Positions 25,300 to 36,805 of a DNA stretch of 64,000 nt are shown piece after piece. A program made the translations under genes and the position numbers. The notes below the pieces were generated by a model, which saw nothing but the letters and a program-made list of their open reading frames with translations, was not told where the DNA came from and ran no database searches. How positions within the stretch are numbered: position 1 is the stretch's first letter; every line of letters begins with the position of its first letter. Source of the DNA: Torreya grandis (Eukaryota > Streptophyta > Pinopsida > Cupressales > Taxaceae); NCBI GenBank assembly GCA_037957365.1, contig JARHVA010004227.1, positions 954,001 through 1,018,000 of the forward strand. Direction: 5' to 3'.

Positions 25300-26510
25300 A
25301 GTGTACCTAATAACATTGATCATTGGCAGGTGTTCAATGGTGATAATTAAATCATTGCTTTCTTGGAAAAGATGGATAGCTTTGATGAGCTCTATTTTGA
25401 AGGTAGTGAATATCCACCACAAGAATCAATTTTTGAAACAAATTCACAAACTAATGAAGAGTTTCTTCAACTAAAAGGGAGTAAAATTCTAAAAGGTTTG
25501 GTTTCACTTAAAAAGTTATTTGATAAGCATGACAAATATATCAAGTAGTAGAAACAAATGGATTCAAGATCCTCTATGGAATTTAAGAAAGTAAATTTGA
25601 GTTTGGAGGTAGATCCTAAAATGGTCAACATTGGGAAATATTGTACTACCAATGAAAAGTTTAAATTCATTACTCTCCTTCATCATTACATTGATGTTTT
25701 TGCATATTCTTATGATGATCTAAAGTCCTTCAAGTCTAAGGAAATTGAACATGAAATTCCCCTTAAAGCTGGGTCATTACCTCACAAGTAAAAAAAAAGG
25801 AAATATAACTCCAAAATATCAAGTACTATCCTTTCTGAGATTTAGAAGATATTGAATGAAAGAATAATTTTTCTAATTCATCATTCCACCTGGATTGTGA
25901 ACATAGTTCCTGTAAGGAAGAAGAACAGAGAAATCTGTATTTGTGTTGATTTCAGGAATCTCAACCAATCTTCTCTAAAGGATAACTACCCCATACCCAT
26001 CATGGACCAAGTATTGAAAGTAGTAAATATTTCATAAATGTTGTCTATGCTAGATAGTTTCTCAGGGTATAATCAAGTAGAAGTTAATAAAGCAGACCAG
26101 TATAAAACTGCTTTCACTACACCTTAGGGCACATTTGCATATCATAGAATGCCTTTTGGTCTGATCAATGCCAGCACCAAATTATAGAGAAAAATGAACC
26201 TTAACTTTAGAGATGAGATAAGGAAGTTCATTATGGTTTATCTTGATGAATTGACTATTTTCTCCAAACACCTTCATGATCATGCACACCATTTATGACA
26301 AGTGTTAGAAAGCTGTCAGCAAAATAATGTTTCTCTCAATCCTAAGAAGTCAATTTTTGGGGTTACAGAAGGTAAAATTTTTGGTCATATTGTATCCCAA
26401 GAAGGTACTAAAATTAACTCAAAAATATTTAAATCTATTCAAAGTCTTACTTTGCCTACTAGTCAGACTACAATTCATTCTTTCTTTAGAAAGGTGAATT
26501 TTTTGTGAAG
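25300..26510 (+). pseudogene. Element C reverse transcriptase, broken
   Basis: N-terminal linker with LLHHYIDVFAYSYDDLKSF and HEIPLKAGSLPHK, then WIVNIVPVRKKNREICICVD, FRNLNQSSLKDNYPIP, MLDSFSGYNQVEVN, GTFAYHRMPFGLINA, VYLDELTIFSKH, SLNPKKSIFGV and GHIVSQEG. These are RT motifs 1-7 of Ty3/gypsy in order. The catalytic box at 26236-26250 reads YLDE instead of YxDD, so one Asp is Glu. In-frame stops replace an expected Trp before GTFAY (TAG), Gln in TKL*RKM (TAG) and Arg in HHL*QVLE (TGA), all explained by single C-to-T or G-to-A changes. Confidence 0.85.
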
Positions 26511-26994
26511 ATTCATTCCTAAATTTGTAGAGAAAACCTATCACATCGTCAACATGATGAAGGGTAAAGATAATTTATATTTGACTATAGAAGGCAAAGC
26601 AACATTTGAAGATATCAAGAAGGCTATTGCTCATGCTCCAGTCCTTGTTTGACTAGACTATACCAAAGATTTTATAGTATACAACTATGCTTCTGAACAT
26701 ACACTTTCAACCATTTTGGTTCAACAGAATGAAGGTGTGGAATCTCCCATATCATTTATGAGTTGTCCTCTTAAATCTCATTAATTGAAATATTCAAACA
26801 TGGAGAAGCATACTTATGCCATGGTTAAGGTGATAAAGCATTTATGATTCTATATCTTGAATTCACATACTATTGTTCTGGTGCTTGACACAATAGTAAA
26901 GTCTATTCTAACTCAACATGAGTTCAGTACTAAAAGTGGAAATTAGATTGCTAAGATCTAAGAGTTTGATCTTGATATCAAACCTAATAAGCTT
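26511..26994 (+). pseudogene. Element C RNase H (gypsy type), broken
   Basis: It directly follows the RT in the same frame: RFIPKFVEKTYHIVNMMKGK, ATFEDIKKAIAHAPVLV, LDYTKDFIVYNYASEHTLST, ILVQQNEGVESPISFMSCPL, MEKHTYAMVKVIKHL. This is the tether and RNase H region of gypsy pol. Stops sit at positions usually occupied by Arg, Gln or Trp. With the upstream domain, element C carries two RNase H regions. Confidence 0.75.
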
Positions 26995-28377
26995 GTGTGT
27001 GGAAGAGGCTTATGTCAATTGATTGTTGATAATGTACCAAAAGAGATAGGGGATGAAGAAGCAAACGTTGAAGACATATCAACAATCCTTTTTGTCACTG
27101 CTACTGATGAGTGGTATTCAAATATCACTCATTTTCTTACCAATGGTGAGTGTCCTACCCATATTTCTTATAAGGAGAAAAGAATTGTTAAGTTGAAGGC
27201 TGCTAACTACATCTTATGGGACAATGGTTTGTACAAAAGAAGACTTGATGGAGTATTTCTTCATTGTGTGGATAAAGTGCAATAAAGTAGACTTCTAGAG
27301 TCTTTCCACAATTTGGCCTATGGAGGACATTTTGTTACACCCATGATGGCTCACAAGATTTTATGAGCTAGATACTATTGGCCTACACTTTTTCAATATG
27401 TGTACAATTGGGTGCATAGGTGTGAGTTGTGTCAACAGTTCATTGAGAAACCTAAGTGGACCGTATTACCTCTCAAGCTAATGGTAATTTAAGAACCTTT
27501 CAGCAATGGGGCATCAATTTCATTGGCACTATGAATCCACCATCAAGTGTGGGACATGACTATGTTCTCACCATGATATACTATCTTACCAAGTGGGTGG
27601 AAGCCATCCCAGTTAAGCATGCTACTTGGGAAGTGGTATACAATTTCCTTAAGGAAAATATTATTTCCCAGTTTAGAGTTCTAAACAAGATTGTAGCAGA
27701 CACTGCTACTTATTTTTCTTCCCATGAGATTACTAAATTTTTTTACAATCACGGGATCATTCTTTCCCACTCTTCAAACTATTATCCGTAAGTAAATGGT
27801 TAAGTAGAATCAAGTAACAAGAATCTAGTTACTATTATTAAGAAACTAGTAGATGAGAATCATAGAACTTAGCATAAAGCATTATTTGATGCTTTATGGG
27901 TAGACATGATTACCCCTAAAAGGGCAATAGGTATGTCACCATTTTAGCTTTTATATGGTCTAAATATGGAGATACCAATTTCCTTAGAATTGCCAGCACT
28001 GAAGTTGGCAAAGGTAGTGGAAGATAGGACTTTTGAAAGTTCTATTGATAAAAGGATCATATACCTAACTGAACTAGAGGAAAAACAAACTATGGTAGTG
28101 GACCGTATCATTAAATATCAAAGTTAGGTAAAGAATCTCTTTCACAAGAAATAAAGAACTCGTGAGTTTCAGATTGGAGATCAAGTCTTGTTGTGGGATA
28201 AGAGGAGAGAACCAAAAGGAATGCATGGAAATTTTAATTCCTTATGGAGAGGTCCATTCACCATTCATCAAATTTTTGGTGGAAATAACTTCTTTCTAGA
28301 ATATTAGGATGGAACATCATTCTTACTACCTCAAAGTGGGCAACATCTAAAACACTTCAATCCTTGAAGTATCAGAT
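26995..28377 (+). pseudogene. Element C integrase, broken
   Basis: An HHCC-type zinc region is visible (HNLAYGGHF, then CELCQQ at 27421-27435). The core shows WGINFIGT, YLTKWVEAIPVKHATWEVV, VADTATYFSS, HGIILSHSSNYYP and VESSNKN. The first catalytic Asp (usually WGxDF) is Asn at 27516-27518; the second (27699) and the Glu (27807) remain. The C-terminal part has TREFQIGDQVLLWDKR and LWRGPFTIHQIF, a GPF/Y-like module. There is a frameshift near 27460, plus stops. Length and order are normal for Ty3/gypsy. Confidence 0.85.
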
Positions 28378-28569
28378 AAGTTCATTTGTACATTTTTATA
28401 GTTTTTATGTTTTTATTTTTGAGTTTTTGTTTAGTGTTTAGTGTCTTTTTCTTTTTGGTAGCTTGACTCCATAGCCCAATGGAATGGATGAAGGCATTTA
28501 GAGACTAGATTCTTCTCCCTTCAATCATTTCAAAGTTTGATCGATGGAATTTCCCTAGCTGGAGCCAAC
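28378..28569 (+). other. 3' untranslated stretch of element C
   Basis: Short noncoding DNA between the end of pol and the 3' LTR. The bases just before the LTR (ctagctggagccaac) are only weakly purine-rich, so the polypurine tract is decayed or not recognised. Confidence 0.5.
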
Positions 28570-30128
28570 TATTATTCCCAAAATCAGCTACACTCATTTT
28601 GTGGACAACCCCTATGAAAATTATCTATTTCATAATCTACACTCTAAGTTCGTTGATCAAGACAAGATTCTATTTATCTCAAAAGAATGCATTTGATATC
28701 TTAGGAAATTTTACGACATTGCCTCACCATGATTTATTGAAAATCATGTAACCTTTTATAGTCATAAACTGATCAAAATGTCAATTTTGATCATTTTGAG
28801 GGTGTTAGTAAATTTTGATTTTGCTTATGCAAGGTTGGCACTTTTTGCTACTTTTACATGGCTTTTTATTTTATTCATGCTTGAGTGGTAATTTTTTTCA
28901 CTCACACATGGTTTTTATTTTCAACATGCTCGAGTGGCACTTTTTGCCACCATTGCAATGTTGCTGGCACATGTCAGGTTGGCTAAAATTGCCACCTGAA
29001 TAAGATCTTTGAGATCTTGAACTTTGAGTGGCATTAATGGCCACTCATGCCAAATATTAAAATCTTATTTCCAAGCCTTTAAATGCATTATTTTATTTGT
29101 TTTTTCTTATATTTTCATTTATCAAAGTTTTTTCGACCCCTTTTCATAACCGCTTGACCGTGGTGACAGAGGAAGATTTCGAATTCACCACCACCAAGCT
29201 TAGGGTTTCAAACTTACTAGGTAAGTTATTTTCAACTTATAGGGTTTTGTTTTTTAGTGATTTATATTGTAGATCAATATTTTAATTTTTCTTTATCTTG
29301 TGTGTCATCAACCCTTATTCCTTCATCATTTTTCCCTAGCGAGCTGTGTCGGTGAAATCTGCCAGCCTTCGTTCATGCCCTAAGTTTTTAATGAGTTGTC
29401 ATTGGTTTGACCTGACCAAGTTTCCCCCCCAACATGTTAGTTGAAAACCATCTTCTAAAATCCATCATGATGATGGCTCTATTAGCCACTTTTGCATGTC
29501 CCTGTGGTGATCAAGTCAAAAGCAAAGTCAACATTTTTGTCGCTTAAGTATTTTGACATGTTTTCAAGTGAAAGTGTATGGGTGGAAAAATATACCACCC
29601 TTACATGAAAAAACTCCGACTCCTACCCTATACATTGTCAAAAAAAATTTCCACTCAAACATCAAAACTTGCAATTGCTCTCATTACATATAGTAGCATT
29701 AAATTCTGCCACTTGAACATCAATAACAAACCATACCAATCTGAAATGTCAATGAATTTAGCCACCTCTGCATAACACTTGAATTTACTCATTACATGCA
29801 TGAGTGGTGAATTTTTATACCAATGTATATATAGCAATATCCTTCACATGCAAGGGTGGCAAATTTTTCTACCCATGTAAATATTCTCTTAAATTTTCCT
29901 AATTCTAGGATATTTTTGATTTTGTTTTTCTGAGCCTACTTTTCTCTAATTTTTTGGCCTACTCACACTTTAGCCATTTCAAACATGTCTCCATAGTCAT
30001 GATCATCGACATACAATTTTCCCAGATGGCTAGTATTTTCCCTAATTGCATGATCATGACTTTTTGTTGCAATTTCTTCTGTGGATCTTCTTTCTTTATC
30101 GACATCCTTTTAGTGATAGCTTGTTCAG

Positions 30129-33100
30129 ATGACTGAGTTGTCTTCGAAGAAGTCAAAAGTGATGAAGTATAAATATCAAGGTGTTTTTATAATCACCTCA
30201 GTTACTTCTAATGTCGAGGACATTAAAGATATAGAGATTTACCATGTGGACATGGCTGAGTTTGTGGAGAGAACCAAGTCAAGCAATACCAGCTCTGAAA
30301 TGAAGAAGATAATTGATAGTAACATTTATTTGGTATCTTATTTCCTGGTGGTAGCCCACAACATAGAATTTGTCCTTCAGTGTGCTTAGTTTTACAATAA
30401 AGATACTAGGGTTGTGATAGACACTAGTGGCAATGTTATAATCAGACTATATCCTAAATTCATTGATAATGTGTTTACGTGCCCTCCTACTATAAAATTG
30501 ATAAAAATTTATTTTTTTGAAGCACAAAAAGAGTATGGAAAAAATCCTAAAAAGGAAAAGAAGGTAATCAATAATAAATAGCTCAAGATGTCAAGGTCAA
30601 ATTTATCAAGGTGGCCATGAAGTTTTCCTAGAAGTGAATTTATAGAAGAAATTGGTGATCTGATAACTCTCTTAGCAGAATAAGAGGTTTGTCATCTTCT
30701 TCATAGTTTCATGAATGGATGTATCCTTTCATCAAGGTAATACTCCAAGGAAAATAAACCATCTTCTGGGGAGAAAAATTCAGCAATTCTTTACATGAAC
30801 AATTGACGAAGGTATCCACTACCTTCAAGTTCTACATGACTTCTTATTTGGTGTATATTGCAACTTCTATGAGAATCTTCCTAGGTATAACATCAGAAGG
30901 AGATAGGAGGGTAATCCATGTATATCAATACTATTCTCAATTAACATTAAAGGGTTTTATTCATCATTTTAGGAGAGTAAATGATGCCTTCTTTGTAGTA
31001 TTCTTATGTCATTTTGATCCTCAGCTAGAACAAAGAAGAGTGTCAGATGAGTCTTGGTCAGTGGTAAATGATTTTGGATGCATGTTCTTACAATTTCCTT
31101 ATTTCTCATACTTGAGGGTTGGATTTTTCCAAGGTCATCCTTATATACTTCCAAGATTCCCCTCAGAAAAATTGGTCTTAATGGAGTTATACAGACAAAT
31201 GATCATCATGCATAATAAATAGATGGAGCTTAAGAAGCCCAGTTTTAGGTTCCCAATTGAAATTGGAAGGTATTCAATATTAAATGCTATGAAGGCTAGG
31301 GTCATGGAAACTGAGATGCATCTTGTAACCATGAAGCAATTCAAGAGAAGACCAAATTTTGACTACAGGGGTGTGAAAGACATAATCAAGAGGAAAAACC
31401 AATTCCATGAACCTATGGTTGAAGATGTTTGGCTAGATTTGAGAACAAAAGAAGATGTCAAGAGATTGGACTATAATAGGTTATTTCTTGAGTAGATTGA
31501 ATATCTAGGACTTGTTGATGTTCTTGAGAATCTAGTGGATGATGGAGAGTTGATTAATGATAGATATAATACTGAACAAGTTGTTAATGCCCCTCTCCCT
31601 CCAATCCAATGGTCTCAAAAAGAGCTGACCTCTTTGAGGAAAAGATTTGAACCTATATTGGCAAACACCAATAATTGGCTAAAAAATAAAGGAATTTCTT
31701 TGAAAGAATTCCTCACAGGGTTAGAAACTAAGATTCAAGAGGAAACAAGAAGAAAGGCAAAGAATAAGATGAAGAATAAAAGTGATGTTCCTTCTTCCAA
31801 CTCACATAAGCCTAAGATCATATTTGTGACAAAAAAGTCAAAAGATGTGGAGAAAGAATCTGAAATAGAGGATATAGAAGTTGAGAAATAGAGCACCAAA
31901 GAACCAACTGCGAAAGAGATGGAGATTGAAGATAGGCCTACAAATCAACAAGAGAAGTAAATTTTGTCCCCACAAGAGAATTTACAACAAGAAATGGGAG
32001 TCTCTTCTCCCTTGACTGACACACCCATTGTAGCTCCTTTGTCTATCTCTCTTATTAATATTCCCTCTTCTAAATCTCCCTCTACTTCCAAAATAATTTT
32101 TGACAACCCTTAATAAAATTTTGAAGACATTCTCCATTCCTCAGGGTCTATTCCTAGTTTGTTCTCCTTATCTTTTGATATTGGAGATAGTTCTATTTTT
32201 GATCACTTTGTAAAAGGTGTATTTTTTACTAACACTCCACCTATTATTTCTACTACCAGTGCAAGTGCAGCTCAAGTGATGCCAACAATGGGAACAAACC
32301 CTAATATGAGTACTTTTGTGCTTCCACCATGGTTTTTAGCTTATACACCGAAAATGAAGAAACAAGCCATCTCCCTAGATGAATTTTATTTCAATAAGTT
32401 GGTGCCTGTAAAAGTTAAGACCCAAAAGAAGCCAAAGATTCTTTCAAAAATACTTGGGGACAAGGGACATAAATTTCTATAGATTGTAAGACCTCCACAG
32501 GATGTAACCATGGAAAATTTTGATATAAATGATTACTCTATCTCTAGAGTTGACTTAGGTAAGATAACTCATGAAAGTGCCAAGAATGATATTTAGTCAA
32601 CCATAGACGTCCTGATTCATAAATTTGGCAGGGAGAAAGAAATGAAAGATCACTACAAAGAAATGGTGGAACAATTGACTGTAGTTGTAAGTAAAATCAC
32701 TTTGAGTTTAGAATTAGTAACTCTAGAGGCCATTTCTATAGAATACCCCATCACTCAGAAAGTAGAAAAGATTCATCTCAAAGGAAAAGTACTTGAAGAT
32801 TAATTGGATAGGATGCATGCACAAGGAATTTCATTATAGAGCTATCTGAGAAGACAAATAAAATGAGTAAAATAAGAGTAAAACTTGATGATCTCATTGA
32901 CATTATTTCTCAAGATATTAAAAGCATAGAAAAGAATCATGATAAATGGGTGGAGATGAGAAAACTGAAGATAATCACTCTAAAATCAATTGGTGTCATT
33001 CCTGATACGGATTTTTACACTGAAACTAAAGAGGAATTGACATATAGAATCTTTGTGCTTAAATATTTGATCAATGACCTTGAATTTGCAAGGGAACTCA

Positions 33101-33465
33101 GTGAACAAAGTGATGTCAGTATTTTGCATAAATTGGAGGAGCTACCTTGCAAGCTTACATCATAAGATAACTAATTTCTCTTGGCAGAAGAAATGATTCA
33201 AGAATTTGAAGATATGCTCTAGAAATAATTTGAAGATAAAACATTTTATATAGTCTCTATTGACAATATTCTAGGCAATCAGTTGACTCTAGATAACTTG
33301 AAAACCAAGTTAACTAGTCATGCAAAATTAGTCACCACAATAAGAGATGCCATAGTTAGAGCCAAGATGATTTTTAGGAACATTTTTAGTCTAGACAGTA
33401 TTAGGATGCAAGCATCTTTCACTATGTATGATGGACACATGAAGAAAGATGGTGATACGAATTGA
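30129..33465 (+). pseudogene. Large frame inside the 3' LTR of element C, broken (about 1100 codons)
   Basis: Second copy of the frame at 18118-21427, starting MTELSSKKSKVMKYKY and ending in the same YDGHMKKDGDTN. Here the middle part (about 30803-31891, then 31892-32482 with stops) is open over longer stretches than in the 5' copy. It shows QMIIMHNK followed by one TAG and MELKKPSFRFPIEIGRY, then DVWLDLRTKEDVKRLDYNRL, GELINDRYNTEQVVN, PPIQWSQKELTSLRKRFEP and WLKNKGISLKEFLTG. Lesions mostly differ from those of the 5' copy. The C-terminal part is helical and charged. No known family is recognised. Confidence 0.6.
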
Positions 33466-34264
33466 AGCAATATTTTTTTTACCTTAGTTTATTTTCCATT
33501 TTTCAGATGTACTTTTGAAATAACATTGGACATTTTTACATGTACTTTTTTCATATGTAATTACATGTAAAAAATAGGAAGTCTCAAGTCAATAAGGGCT
33601 CCTATTTTTTAATAGGTCAAAGTAGTTAATTTTTTCCTAAATTTTCTCAAGGCCTCTCCCTATAAATAAATAGGGCCTCTTTTGTAAATGGATCTTTTAG
33701 TGATTGAAGCAAAACTCTGCCAAATTGAAGAGAATTTTGAGACTTTGAGTTCAAATTGTAAATCAAATTTTATCAAGTAAATAGAAAAGCAATGGATATT
33801 TCAAACTTTGTGTTGAAATAACTTGTGTTGTATTAGAAATTGTTCTTATGTATTTTTCCTAATACGATCTTATCTATTTGATTAAATAGTAGTGTGAATG
33901 AAAATAATCTAGGAGATGCTTTGAATTTAATTGTGGAGACTTTGTGCTACAACAATTATCTTTAGTTTGTGAATTAGTTTTTTAAAGTAAAATATATTGG
34001 AAAGGCTTTGAACTACTATTATCTTTTGTGATCATTTATTTTGTTATAGTTTTCGGTGAAGACTTTGGGCTGCACCTCATTCTACTATGTTCTAAGTTAT
34101 AAATCAACAAAAGAAGCAATGATAGACTTTGTGCTCTTGTGGGTTTCTTAGTTTTTTAGTCAGTATCAAGAAAGTGTTTTTTTTTTAAATTTTTTGTAAA
34201 CATCATTTCTAAAAAAAGAGAAATGGATGATATGGTCTCACCCCTAAATTAGTATTTATTTTAA

Positions 34265-34269
34265 ATTAG
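34265..34269. repeat. Left TSD of element D (attag)
   Basis: attag directly precedes TGTTAGGG and is repeated at 38198-38202 directly after CCTAACA. Confidence 0.9.
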
Positions 34270-34992
34270 TGTTAGGGAGCTAAAAGCTTCAACTGTTTGC
34301 ACACACATGAAGAGGATGCTGAAGAACCAGAGCCACCGGCGTCGGCAGTATGACCGACGTCGGTCAGATGCAGTGGAGAAGGAGACCAGCGATGGTAGGA
34401 AGTCGACCGACGTTGGCAGCACCAGACAAGCAGGGACCGGTGTCGGTCGCCTGTGCGGTCTAGAACTGTTCGTTGCACGAACAGTTAGTTAGTTGAACCG
34501 AGTGTTTGCATGCTAAGAGGCTAATTTAAGTCGTGAGCTGTGTGTCTAATTTTAGTAGTTAGATTTTTATTTTTGTAACCATGGGATTCTATTTAAAGAA
34601 CCATGAGGCATGTATTGTAATTATCAAATTGATCAAGTAAGAGCATTGAAGCAAGCAAGGTCAAGGAGATCTACAGGTGTAAGGTCAAGGAGATCAGCTG
34701 AAGCATTCAAGGAGGGATAGCAACTCAAGTTGTAGAGTTGGGTTTGTGTTGAGCAAGAGAGAGAGGGAAGAAGGTCTTGAGGTGTGGTAAGCCTTTGAGG
34801 TGGAGGAAGAAGTGGCATCTTCCTTATTTGTATTTTCTTCTAGTATTATCTAATACAAGAGTGTGTATTGTCTCTCAAATTCTTTGATGTCTCATGTTTC
34901 TAGTTTCTTAATCATTCTAGTATATTTCCAAGTTTAATTGCTTATAAACAAGTAATCAATTGTGCTTCCGTTGGATAAGGGGTCACCTAACA
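34270..34992 (+). repeat. 5' LTR of element D (723 bp)
   Basis: TGTTAGGGAGC...CACCTAACA. Near its start, at 34335-34447, it carries four copies of an ACCGACGTCGGT-type palindrome. It differs from the 3' LTR by about 27 substitutions and a 5-bp indel near the start. Confidence 0.95.
34335..34447. promoter_or_regulatory. Palindrome cluster in the U3 of element D (5' LTR)
   Basis: Four 12-mers: accggcgtcggc (34335), ACCGACGTCGGT (34353, perfect palindrome), accgacgttggc (34406), accggtgtcggt (34436). The perfect form contains ACCGAC on both strands, the DRE/CRT core bound by DREB/CBF factors, and GACGTC, a bZIP C-box. The position in U3 fits an enhancer. Factor binding is inferred, not shown. 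Confidence 0.6.
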
Positions 34993-34994
34993 GT

Positions 34995-35006
34995 TGGTAT
35001 CAGAAC
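34995..35006 (+). promoter_or_regulatory. Primer-binding site of element D (initiator Met tRNA)
   Basis: TGGTATCAGAAC lies two bases after the LTR end. TGGTATCAGAGC is complementary to the 3' end of plant initiator methionine tRNA, the standard copia primer. Confidence 0.9.
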
Positions 35007-35084
35007 TACGGTTTGCAGGAAGTAGGTTATTGTTTTTGATTACAGGTCATTCACAGGGTTTTCTGATTGAGTGGGAGTTCAGCA

Positions 35085-36056
35085 ATGGTAGAAGAAAGTA
35101 AGCTACAAACAGAGAAGTTTAACGGCAAGAATTATCAACACTGGAGGATGCAGATTGAGGACTATTTGTATCAGAAGGATCTGTACTTACCATTGGGTGG
35201 GGTTGCATGCAAACCCACAGATATGAAGGATGAAGAATGGAACGTTCTTGATCAGAAGGCTCTCAGTTCCATAAGGTTGAGCCTTGCATCGTCTGTGATC
35301 TCCAGCTTATCACAGTGCAAGACAACGAAAGAATTGATAAAGTCCTTGGCAAATTTATACGAAAAACCCTCGACTTCTAATAAGGTATACCTTATGAAGC
35401 AGCTATTTACTTTGCAAATGCAGGAAGGTGGTTCGGTACATACTCATCTCAGTGATTTCCATGGTTTGGTAAACCAATTAGCTTCAGTCAATATTGTTTT
35501 TGATGATGAGGTAAAGGCTCTCTTGATTTTATGTTCTTTGCCTGAAAGTTGGGACAGTTTGGTTATGGCAGTAAGTAATTCTGCATCTGCTTCTAAAATC
35601 TTAAAAGTTGATGATGTTGTGAGTGTGATCTTGAATGAAGAAATACGCAGGAGAAGCACAGGTGAATCATCAGGGAATGCTCTAAGTGTGGAAAGCAGGG
35701 GAAGGCAAAAGGAGAAGATTGAGCAAGGGAAATCAAGGTCAGGAAGGAGATCCGAGTCTAAAGGTATTACCTGCTGGTTTTGTGGAAAGAAAGGACATAC
35801 AAAGGAGTGTTGGTTGAGAGATAAAGAGAATCAACATGCAAGTATTGAAGAAGCAAAGGATGCAAATATTGTGGTACAGGATTCTCTCATACTTTCTTTG
35901 GATAGTCAGGTACGATCATGGATTTTAGATTCTGGTTCATCTTTTCATGCATCCCCAAACAGAGATTTGTTTCATGAGTATGAACAGGGAGACTTTGGAG
36001 TGCTCTATTTAGGGGATGGTACGCCTTGTCAGATAGTTGGCAAAGGGAAAGTGTAG
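35085..36056 (+). CDS. gag: Element D Gag and protease N-terminal part (323 codons, ends at TAG)
   Basis: The first ATG of the frame is at 35085 (MVEESKLQTEKFNGKNY). Gag of the UBN2/copia type: NYQHWRMQIEDYLYQKDLY, ALSSIRLSLASSVIS, STSNKVYLMKQLFTLQMQEG, VNIVFDDEVKALLILCSLP. A CCHC knuckle CWFCGKKGHTKEC lies at about residues 228-240, then the protease active site WILDSGSSFHAS at about 279-290. The frame stops at TAG (36054-36056) in the middle of the protease and continues in the same frame. Compared with normal copia Gag-Pol, the stop splits the protease. It is either one point mutation or a read-through stop. Confidence 0.85.
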   Translation: MVEESKLQTEKFNGKNYQHWRMQIEDYLYQKDLYLPLGGVACKPTDMKDEEWNVLDQKALSSIRLSLASSVISSLSQCKTTKELIKSLANLYEKPSTSNKVYLMKQLFTLQMQEGGSVHTHLSDFHGLVNQLASVNIVFDDEVKALLILCSLPESWDSLVMAVSNSASASKILKVDDVVSVILNEEIRRRSTGESSGNALSVESRGRQKEKIEQGKSRSGRRSESKGITCWFCGKKGHTKECWLRDKENQHASIEEAKDANIVVQDSLILSLDSQVRSWILDSGSSFHASPNRDLFHEYEQGDFGVLYLGDGTPCQIVGKGKV

Positions 36057-36650
36057 CTAAAATTGCAAATTGACAACACATGGGTGTTGAAGGAGGTCAT
36101 GCATGTTCCAATTTTGAAGCAGAGTTTGATTTCTGTAGGAAGGTTGGGTGATGAGGGATGCACAATAACCCTCACAGCAGACTCTTGGAAGGTTACCAAG
36201 GGAGCACTTGTTTTAGCAAGAGGTAAGAAAGTAGGTACTCTTTATCTATCTACTTGTATTACTGATTCTACTTCTAGTATCGATTCAAAGATGTGGTCTA
36301 ATAGGCTGGGTCACATGAATAAGAAGGGAATGGAAGTTCTTGACTCAAAAGGTATGTGTTCAAATTCAGAAGTCATAGATAGAATTCATTGCAAAAAAAG
36401 GAAATTTGAGGCTTTTGACAAGAACAGGGAAGTCTTGGTGTTTTTGGAGGAGATGAAGGCCAGAGAACAGTTACAGGCACTGAATAAATCTAAGCAAGGC
36501 AGCATGGATAGAGATTTGATCCAAGAAGAGCTCACGGATGAAGAATTCATCACTCACGAGAACACACAGGCACCGATGTCAGTCACTTGGAACCAACATC
36601 GGTCAGTCAGACACCGACATCAGTCTTGTGTAGACCAGCAGTGTCGGTAG
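36057..36650 (+). pseudogene. Element D, frame after the amber stop: protease end and pre-integrase segment
   Basis: Same frame as the upstream gag. WVLKEVMHVPILKQSLISVG is the usual end of copia protease; MWSNRLGHMNKKGMEVLDSK is the GAG-pre-integrase zinc region. After about 36360 the integrase core is absent. A short segment FLEEMKAREQLQALNKSK and EELTDEEFITHENTQAPM follows, after which the frame runs into the palindrome-rich stretch and ends at TAG (36648). So integrase and RT are deleted, not merely mutated. Confidence 0.75.
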
Positions 36651-36805
36651 GTTGGGCAGGAAAAGTCCAACGTCAGTCATCAGGATCGATGTCGGTGGGG
36701 GGGGCACCGGCATCAGCCAGGGGTAATGATGTCGGCAGTCAGGGTCAGTGCAGGGAATCGACATCGGTCGGGAGCAGACTGGGAGATGGCCGAGATCGGT
36801 CACTA
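36572..36805. repeat. Internal cluster of diverged ACCGACGTCGGT-type palindromes in element D
   Basis: About ten decayed copies within 230 bp: accgatgtcagt (36572), accaacatcggt (36592), accgacatcagt (36613), and further cgatgtcggt, accggcatcagc, gacatcggtc and gagatcggtc forms down to about 36800. Most differ from the perfect palindrome by C-to-T or G-to-A changes. They lie inside the internal region, not in an LTR. Confidence 0.6.

Noticed and set aside
34272..34492. Two overlapping Arg-rich frames on both strands in the D LTRs
   Set aside because: They are produced by the CG-rich palindrome array and have no independent support.
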